The notes below the pieces were generated by a model. That model saw only the letters and a program-made list of their open reading frames with translations, did no database searches and had not been told where the DNA came from. This document shows positions 7,995-12,886 of a stretch of 12,886 nt of DNA, one piece after another (positions within the stretch are counted from its first letter, which is position 1; each line of letters starts with the position of its first letter). Source of the stretch: RGIG5952 sp045603485 (lineage in GTDB: Bacteria > Verrucomicrobiota > Kiritimatiellia > RFP12 > JAAYLN01); the NCBI GenBank assembly GCA_045603485.1, contig JAZUMF010000116.1:1-12886 (forward strand), read 5' to 3'. A program made the position numbers and the translations under genes.

Positions 7995-8003
7995 GGGGGG
8001 GGG
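7995..8003 (+). repeat. Homopolymeric G tract (G9)
   Basis: Nine consecutive G residues correspond to the ten at 188-197. This is one of only three length differences between the two leader copies and is the kind expected from replication slippage. Confidence 0.9.
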
Positions 8004-8021
8004 TAATTTCAAAGCAAAAAT

Positions 8022-8048
8022 TTGACAATCATTTTTATAAAGTATAAA
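8022..8048 (+). promoter_or_regulatory. Candidate sigma70-type promoter for the beta-helix gene
   Basis: TTGACA at 8022-8027 and TATAAA at 8043-8048 with a 15-bp spacer match the arrangement at 217-243. The predicted leader RNA would be about 135 nt and would include the hairpin at 8139-8168 before the ribosome binding site. Confidence 0.5.
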
Positions 8049-8138
8049 TTATTAACATTAGGTTAAATAAAAGACTTTCTCGGAATGCGTGTTCCAGGTT
8101 TTTTATGTAAACTTGATTTTACGACCTGATTAAAAATT

Positions 8139-8168
8139 GGTTTTACCCACACTTTTTAAGGAAGAACC
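8139..8168 (-). repeat. Inverted copy of the operon terminator hairpin, in the leader of the beta-helix gene
   Basis: The reverse complement of these 30 bases matches the hairpin 7394-7423 at 27 of 30 positions. Two of the three differences fall on one paired position (C-G there, T-A here), so pairing is kept. On the minus strand the hairpin is followed by a run of five T, so it could terminate minus-strand transcripts. On the plus strand it is a stem with an A-A mismatch and one U-G wobble, 9 nt upstream of the ribosome binding site. Confidence 0.8.
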
Positions 8169-8189
8169 GATTCTTTCGGGGAGGGTATT

Positions 8190-10241
8190 ATGATACTGAA
8201 GTATGCTTGTTGCGTTTTTTTGATTTGCACCACTGCGTTTGGTGCCTCTGTTTGGTATGCTTCGCCTACCGGGAGAGCTGATGCTGCTTGCACTGTTGAT
8301 GATCCCGGTACGGTACAAGCGGCTGTCAACAAGGTAGCAAACGGCTCTGCGTCCGCCAGTGATACGGTTATTTTAAAATCCGGTGTTTATGATTATTCTG
8401 ATGTGATTTGGAGTAATAAGAACTGTATTACTGTCGAAAGCAACAAAAATTATCTTACGATTCGTTCGGAAACCGGTAATCCGGAGGATGTTGTCATAAG
8501 GGGGCGTGGTGCTGAAACATATATAAGCGACGATCTTTTGACGACTAACAAGCCTTTTTATTCCCGGGCTCTTTATACCAGTTCAAGACTTTATCTGTCA
8601 GGGCTTACTTTTACCAATTTTTATTTTAATTCAACGGCATCTGTCGTCGCTTCTGCCGGTAAGAGGCAGGTCTATTATTCCAATTGCATTGTTGCCGGGA
8701 ACAATGGTGTGGGCTGTCCTGCCATTTATTGCCCGGCTGTAATTTCTGATTGCGCTTTTATCGGAAATGTCAACACCGGGGATGGCGGTGTAATGAATTG
8801 CGATAGTCAGACGATTTATGCAACGAATACAATCTTTGCCGCCAATCATGCGCGCTCGGCATCTATTGCCGCCAAGGTAAAAGGTGATTTTGTAAATTGC
8901 ATAATTTCAAATAATACTTCAACCGCATCGTATGGTTGCTTTACCGGTATTGACAGCCTTTTATCTTTTATAGGCTGCCATATATACGGGAATTCTGCGC
9001 CATCTGCATCTTTAGCATATTTCAGGCGCGGCACATTTAGGAACTGCCTTGTAGTTTCAAATTCTGCTACAGGTGGGCAATATGGAGTTTTTGAAGTTTA
9101 TGCAGGATATGTCAATCATTATGATTCGATATTTGAGGGCAACAGTGCCACGGGCAATTATGGCGTAGGTGGCGGTAGTTCGCATACTATAAACGCATAT
9201 AATAGTGAATTTGCCGGTAATTTTGCGGGAGGTAGCGGAGGAGTTTTTTATCTCGACAAAGCGTCTTTGGTAAGAGATTGTTTTTTTACCAATAATTATG
9301 TCAACGGTACTGGAGGTGCGATTACTACGAGAAACGGTTGTACCGCAGTTATTACAAATTGTACCTTTGTAAAAAATTATGCCAAATCTAAAGGAGGTGT
9401 GATATCAGGCCATCCACATAAGGTTTACTGCTCAGAATTTATTGAAAATTCCGCAAGCGGCAACGGCGGAGCAATTGATTATGGCGGCCAATATTACAAG
9501 TGCAGATTTGTAAAAAACCAGGCACCTGACTATGGAGTGTCGAACAGTGCGATTCAAAATTTAGGGTACTATGATTGTGAATTTTTTGAAAATATTGCAA
9601 CGGGGAATGGTGGTGCACTAAACAGAGGTACATTTATCCGTTGTCTCTTTTATAGAAACAAGGCAAATTCCGGTGGGGCTTTTGCAGGTCAATATACTGT
9701 TATCAAATACTGCACATTTATAGAGAACGAGGCTCAAAGTTACGGAGTGGGAGCTGGCAGTAATGAAGGCATGTATAATTGTCTTTTCTTCGGTAATAAG
9801 ACAAAAGGGACGAGTGCGGCACTTTTCAGTTTGGGAAGTTTCTATAATTGCACTTTTATAAGCAATAATGTTGCAAACAAACCGATATTTAACGGATCCG
9901 GCTCTGTCAATAACTGCCTTTTTTACGATAATAAGCCTTATGATATCGGAGCAACTTCAAGCCGCAACTTTTATAATAGCCTCTATAAAACAAAGGGGGC
10001 ATCTTATACTCTTACGGATTGCATTTTGACGGGAAATCCGCGATTCAATATGGGGCGCAATCCCAAATTGGCAGATTATGCACCTGGGGTGTCATCACCC
10101 GCACGAGATTCCGGAAAATGGTTTTCATGGGCGACTAACAGCGTTGATATTTCCTCCAAGGCGCGCATTCATAAGATTATCGATATCGGATGTTATGAAT
10201 ATTGGCCCCATGGTTTGCAAACGATTTTGTCAGTGCAGTAG
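8190..10241 (+). CDS. Secreted right-handed parallel beta-helix (Pmp-like) surface protein
   Basis: The ATG at 8190 follows GGGGAGGG (8178-8185). The 683-residue product has a signal peptide (1-18, cleavage near AFG-AS). An N-terminal segment (VWYASPTGRAD, then TVQAAVNKVANG and VILKSGVYDYSDV) is typical of pectate-lyase-like beta-helix proteins. Residues ~150-620 contain many turns of ~20-30 residues with an F-x-x-N step and a GG[AV][ILF] step, for example near FFTNNYVNGTGGAI and FIENSASGNGGAI, as in chlamydial polymorphic membrane proteins. Cysteines recur at the start of turns. The end carries DIGCYEY (665-671), close to the DIGAYE ending common in this group. No beta-barrel or sorting motif is visible. 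It has its own leader copy and is probably a single-gene unit. Adhesion or glycan contact is plausible but not shown; no lyase catalytic site is evident. Confidence 0.82.
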   Translation: MILKYACCVFLICTTAFGASVWYASPTGRADAACTVDDPGTVQAAVNKVANGSASASDTVILKSGVYDYSDVIWSNKNCITVESNKNYLTIRSETGNPEDVVIRGRGAETYISDDLLTTNKPFYSRALYTSSRLYLSGLTFTNFYFNSTASVVASAGKRQVYYSNCIVAGNNGVGCPAIYCPAVISDCAFIGNVNTGDGGVMNCDSQTIYATNTIFAANHARSASIAAKVKGDFVNCIISNNTSTASYGCFTGIDSLLSFIGCHIYGNSAPSASLAYFRRGTFRNCLVVSNSATGGQYGVFEVYAGYVNHYDSIFEGNSATGNYGVGGGSSHTINAYNSEFAGNFAGGSGGVFYLDKASLVRDCFFTNNYVNGTGGAITTRNGCTAVITNCTFVKNYAKSKGGVISGHPHKVYCSEFIENSASGNGGAIDYGGQYYKCRFVKNQAPDYGVSNSAIQNLGYYDCEFFENIATGNGGALNRGTFIRCLFYRNKANSGGAFAGQYTVIKYCTFIENEAQSYGVGAGSNEGMYNCLFFGNKTKGTSAALFSLGSFYNCTFISNNVANKPIFNGSGSVNNCLFYDNKPYDIGATSSRNFYNSLYKTKGASYTLTDCILTGNPRFNMGRNPKLADYAPGVSSPARDSGKWFSWATNSVDISSKARIHKIIDIGCYEYWPHGLQTILSVQ

Positions 10242-10364
10242 AAGCCTGCTTTAAATTGTCAGAACCGCTATATTTTGCATCTTAACCAGCCGCTTATTTG
10301 CAGGATTTTATTGGCAACTGCGATAACTTATCCCGGGCTTTCCGGAACAAGCGTTTCTTTTTTC

Positions 10365-10393
10365 TTGACATTTAATAAGCGTAAGATTACAAT
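10365..10393 (+). promoter_or_regulatory. Sigma70-type promoter of the BspA-like gene
   Basis: TTGACA (10365-10370) and TACAAT (10388-10393) are separated by exactly 17 bp, near the consensus. This differs from the duplicated leader used by the two upstream units and points to independent expression. The leader would be about 27 nt, ending in AGGAG (10415-10419). Confidence 0.75.
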
Positions 10394-10426
10394 TACCTTT
10401 ATTGGAAGTATTTTAGGAGTCATTGT

Positions 10427-12133
10427 ATGTCCATTTTGAATAGTTTTTTTCGCTTGTTTTCTTTATTACTCATTGCATTTTGCCCAATATTAACATTAGC
10501 GGAGGTCTCTTGGCTTTATAGCGGAAATCAGATTATTGAACAAAATGTAGAGGAGGGCGCGAGAGGATGGATCTTTACTGTCAAATCATCTGGCTCTGGC
10601 CTTTTGCAATGCACTGCTATCGCACAAGTGGGTACCAATGTGACGGGTGCGGCAACTTCACAGCGCTTGATTGATTTGAATGCATCTATAAAGAACAGTT
10701 CCGGTGTCGAATATAAGATTAACCAGATTGCAACCGGCCTTTTCAAAAATAACAAAACTCTTGATACTATAATTCTACCATCAGCGCTTGTTGCCATCCC
10801 GGAATCCGCGTTTCGTGCTGATAGTGGTGGATCTTCTTTGAAATGCATTATAATTACTGGAAATAAGATTGGGTCGATCGGAACTTTTGCTTTTTATAAA
10901 AACACCTCAATCACTAATATTATCGGAGTCATCAATGGTCTTACAAGCATAGGTGATGGCGCATTTCATGGTTGTTCTAATTTGAAGGGTCCTATTATCA
11001 TTAATTCTCCATCTCTTTCTTTTCAGAGTTCGAAGTATGGTATTTTTCAATCCTGTTCATCATTAGAGGGATTTATTGTTAATGGTGATGTTGTAGGTGC
11101 TTTGCCTTCGAATCTTTTTCACTTGTGTTCAAAACTGAAGACTGTGCAGCTAAGCAGTAATCCGACAAATCTTATTACATCTATCGGAAGTGCCGCGTTT
11201 TATGGATGTTCGTCCCTTACAGATTTTTCACCTATGGTTTTTTCAAAAGCAAGCGTTATTAACGATGCCGCTTTTACATCATGCAGTAAACTTAAGGGTG
11301 ATTTTGTATTCCAAGCGCCTACATTGACAATCAATACCTCTAAAAACACATATGGGGCATTTAGCGGATGCGCTTCAATTACTTCATTCAAGGTTGAGGG
11401 AACATTGATTAAAACATTACCTAAGAAATTGTTTCATTCCTGTTCTAGTTTGAAATCGATTCAGGTTTCAGGTTCCGATGTTTCTCCAATTACCGATATC
11501 GATACCACCGCAGTATATGGTTGCTCCAGTTTAACAAACTTTTCACCAATGGTCTTTAATAGTTTGATATCAGTGGGTGATCAGGCCTTTGATTCTACTC
11601 CAAATTTAAAGGGCGATTTTGTTATTGACCATACCAATCCCGTTAGATTCGGCAAGGAAGCGTTAGGATATCCCGGGTGCAGCTTTGACAGTGTTTTCAT
11701 CAAAGCTCCAGTTTCAGCTATCGGAGATTTCTTTTTGGCAAAAAGTCCAACATTAAAGAATTGCCACTTTGGATCAACTATAGCATCGCCAAACAAGTAT
11801 TTTCTTTATGACATTAAAACGCTCAATGTTGTGACGATACCGTATCGTCCAGCATCTTTTGGTGAAAATTCCTTTGGGAACACGGGTACTCGTCAAATGG
11901 TAATTCGAATATCAAAGCATGATAGCAATGGATGGCTAAAGGATGGTATGCACACACCAAGAAAAAATTTCAGCCAGGCTATTAACAACGAGTGGCTTAA
12001 TCTTTCAGAGGGCACTAAGGTCGCTAGAGGTTGGGATAAAATGCGTTTTCCAATAGGCACATCATTGGGATTAACGACCGTGCAGTGGCTTGTCACAATT
12101 CCAGAAAAGGGTACTCTGATAACAACCCGCTGA
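10427..12133 (+). CDS. Secreted BspA-like leucine-rich-repeat surface protein
   Basis: The ATG at 10427 is placed by AGGAG 7 nt upstream. The 568-residue product has a signal peptide (~1-25, cleavage near LTLA-E). From ~95 to ~490 it shows the LRR_5/BspA pattern of I-x-x-x-AF-x-x-C-S-x-L-K repeats, for example GDGAFHGCSNLKG at ~176-188 and GSAAFYGCSSL at ~254-264. Two adjacent blocks of about 105 residues (186-288 and 289-395) repeat each other, including FHLCSKLK versus FHSCSSLK and AFYGCSSLTDFSPMVF versus AVYGCSSLTNFSPMVF. BspA-like proteins are known in oral and gut bacteria and Trichomonas as surface binders of host proteins; that role is inferred here. The C-terminal ~75 residues lack repeats and contain no anchor I recognise. 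It has its own promoter and is flanked downstream by hairpins. Confidence 0.85.
   Translation: MSILNSFFRLFSLLLIAFCPILTLAEVSWLYSGNQIIEQNVEEGARGWIFTVKSSGSGLLQCTAIAQVGTNVTGAATSQRLIDLNASIKNSSGVEYKINQIATGLFKNNKTLDTIILPSALVAIPESAFRADSGGSSLKCIIITGNKIGSIGTFAFYKNTSITNIIGVINGLTSIGDGAFHGCSNLKGPIIINSPSLSFQSSKYGIFQSCSSLEGFIVNGDVVGALPSNLFHLCSKLKTVQLSSNPTNLITSIGSAAFYGCSSLTDFSPMVFSKASVINDAAFTSCSKLKGDFVFQAPTLTINTSKNTYGAFSGCASITSFKVEGTLIKTLPKKLFHSCSSLKSIQVSGSDVSPITDIDTTAVYGCSSLTNFSPMVFNSLISVGDQAFDSTPNLKGDFVIDHTNPVRFGKEALGYPGCSFDSVFIKAPVSAIGDFFLAKSPTLKNCHFGSTIASPNKYFLYDIKTLNVVTIPYRPASFGENSFGNTGTRQMVIRISKHDSNGWLKDGMHTPRKNFSQAINNEWLNLSEGTKVARGWDKMRFPIGTSLGLTTVQWLVTIPEKGTLITTR
10982..11611 (+). repeat. Two tandem ~105-codon units within the BspA-like gene
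   Basis: The units run from about 10982 to 11290 and from 11291 to 11611. The spacing between equivalent residues is 105 residues at several points (for example 231/336 and 257/362). They are clearly related but diverged, so this is an old internal duplication rather than a fresh copy. Confidence 0.75.
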
Positions 12134-12136
12134 ACA

Positions 12137-12168
12137 ATATTGCCAAATACCCCATTTTTTGGTAATAT
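12137..12168 (+). terminator. Hairpin after the BspA-like gene, possible terminator
   Basis: ATATTGCCAAA (12137-12147) pairs with TTTGGTAATAT (12158-12168) over 11 bp with one G-U pair. It begins 3 nt after the stop codon. No clear T run follows the stem, so efficient termination is uncertain. Confidence 0.4.
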
Positions 12169-12171
12169 ATC

Positions 12172-12188
12172 TGCCTGAGGGACAGGCA
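12172..12188. repeat. Short perfect hairpin upstream of the transposase
   Basis: TGCCTG-AGGGA-CAGGCA is a perfect 6-bp stem with a 5-nt loop, 24 nt before the transposase start. RAYT genes are commonly bordered by REP-like hairpins. The reverse complement contains CTGTCCC, which also occurs in the three GGACTGTCCCC motifs. A seven-base match could be chance. Confidence 0.45.
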
Positions 12189-12212
12189 TTAGAGACAACA
12201 AAGGAGTAAAAC

Positions 12213-12886
12213 ATGAGAAAACCAAGAGTCAAGAACGCAGGTGAGAGCTACTACCATATAGTAAGCAGATGTATCTTCAGTCAGTTTTTGCTGGGTGATA
12301 CAGATAAAGATATGTTCGTCAAGATGATGCGTACAATAGCCTATTTCAGCGGAATAGATATCCTCAACTATTGCGTAATGGACAACCACTTTCATCTCCT
12401 CGTTCATGTACCAGAGCCATCAAAGCCCACAGAAGCAATATTACTAAAACGCATATCAGCACTCTACGGCAGACTCCACGCCGGAGATTTAAAGAGCCGC
12501 TGGTATGAGCTAAAGAAGCAAAACCGCCCAGATATTGTCGAAGAAGAACAGGCAGCATTCATTCGCCGCATGGGAGATATAACACCCTTTATGCAGTGCC
12601 TAAAGCAACGCTACTCAGCCTGGTATCGTGCTCGGCACGACTACAAGCAAGGCACAATGTGGGAAGGCCGATTCCGCAGCACCCTAGTAGAAGGCACCAC
12701 AGAAACCCTCTCCTCAATTTCAGCCTACATAGACCTAAATCCCGTACGCGCAGGCATAGTAGATGACCCCAAAGACTACAACTGGGCAGGCTTTGCCAAT
12801 GCGCTGAAAGGTGATAGCAAATCAATGGAAGGCATAGCAAAGATGTATGACAAAACCGCTAAAGACACATCCTTTGCAGATTTGGC
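12213..12886 (+). CDS. REP-associated tyrosine transposase (RAYT, Y1_Tnp), 3' end outside the window
   Basis: The ATG at 12213 follows AAGGAG (12201-12206). The reading frame stays open for 224 codons to the window edge. It begins MRKPRVKNAGESYYHIVSRC, typical of the Y1/HUH transposase family related to IS200. Metal-binding HUH residues are H59 and H61 in DNHFHLLVH. The likely nucleophile is Y134 or Y138 in QRYSAWYRARH, followed by the family block GTMWEGRF (147-154) and AYIDLNPVRAGIV (171-183). These enzymes cut and rejoin single-stranded DNA at REP-like hairpins and are usually single-copy domesticated genes rather than complete insertion sequences. Nine of its 14 isoleucine codons are ATA, while the BspA-like gene upstream mostly uses ATT or ATC, which suggests a different origin. 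All key residues seen are intact. Confidence 0.92.
   Translation, partial: MRKPRVKNAGESYYHIVSRCIFSQFLLGDTDKDMFVKMMRTIAYFSGIDILNYCVMDNHFHLLVHVPEPSKPTEAILLKRISALYGRLHAGDLKSRWYELKKQNRPDIVEEEQAAFIRRMGDITPFMQCLKQRYSAWYRARHDYKQGTMWEGRFRSTLVEGTTETLSSISAYIDLNPVRAGIVDDPKDYNWAGFANALKGDSKSMEGIAKMYDKTAKDTSFADL

Larger units (their letters stand above)
7810..8137 (+). repeat. Duplicated ~330-bp leader module, copy 2
   Basis: The second copy of the module at 1-332, here 328 bases, differs by deletions of two bases, one G and one A besides about 18 substitutions. The palindrome core (7875-7885), inverted repeat (7907-7922), G tract (7995-8003), TTGACA/TATAAA pair (8022-8048) and the 59-nt leader block are kept. 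It ends after GATTAAAAAT, where the inverted terminator-like hairpin begins, and it serves the beta-helix gene at 8190. Confidence 0.93.
7379..8189. other. Non-coding island between the operon and the beta-helix gene
   Basis: I see no credible gene in these 811 bases. They hold, in order, the operon terminator (7394-7432), a palindromic motif (7507-7517), a 7-nt tandem repeat (7537-7562), two longer related units (7634-7677 and 7760-7803) each beginning with that motif, the second leader module (7810-8137), an inverted copy of the terminator hairpin (8139-8168) and the ribosome binding site of the next gene (8178-8185). The stretch 7433-7500 shows nothing I can name. Confidence 0.85.

Noticed and set aside
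10242..10426. A third copy of the duplicated leader before the BspA-like gene
   Set aside because: Apart from TTGACA and general AT richness nothing aligns: no G tract, no palindromes and a different spacer length.

Overview
The window looks like a stretch of a Gram-negative, probably host-associated bacterium of the PVC superphylum (Kiritimatiellota/Lentisphaerota/Verrucomicrobiota type). This rests on the gene mix: very large secreted beta-rich proteins with autotransporter-associated strand repeats, a Pmp-like beta-helix protein, a BspA-like leucine-rich-repeat protein, TadE/TadG-like pseudopilins and a REP-associated (RAYT) transposase. No taxonomic marker gene is present, so the assignment is only an inference.

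Layout. Positions 1-345 are a gene-free AT-rich leader with a G10 tract and a candidate sigma70-type promoter. It drives an apparent four-gene operon (367-7378): a 1570-aa secreted protein with lectin-like domains, a TadG-like protein (30-nt gap), a TadE-like pseudopilin (1-nt overlap) and a small membrane-anchored protein (4-nt overlap), closed by a hairpin terminator at 7394-7432. A non-coding island follows (7379-8189). It contains three GGACTGTCCCC motifs, a 7-nt tandem repeat, a second copy (7810-8137) of the leader at 1-332, and an inverted copy (8139-8168) of the terminator hairpin. That second leader stands before a 683-aa secreted parallel beta-helix protein (8190-10241). Next come an intergenic region with a well-spaced TTGACA/TACAAT promoter, a 568-aa BspA-like LRR protein (10427-12133), two hairpins, and a RAYT-type transposase (12213 to the window end) that is still open at the edge.

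How it may work together. Four of the six proteins downstream of these leaders are exported or membrane-anchored, and two transcription units begin with the same roughly 330-bp module. The most interesting reading is a shared 5' regulatory module, possibly tuned by its homopolymeric G tract, that controls a set of surface proteins. The first set couples a large lectin-like adhesin candidate to Tad-type minor pilins. The RAYT gene and the short hairpin/palindromic motifs suggest that transposase-linked repeats helped to shape the intergenic DNA. None of the regulatory statements is tested; they rest on comparing the two leader copies by eye.
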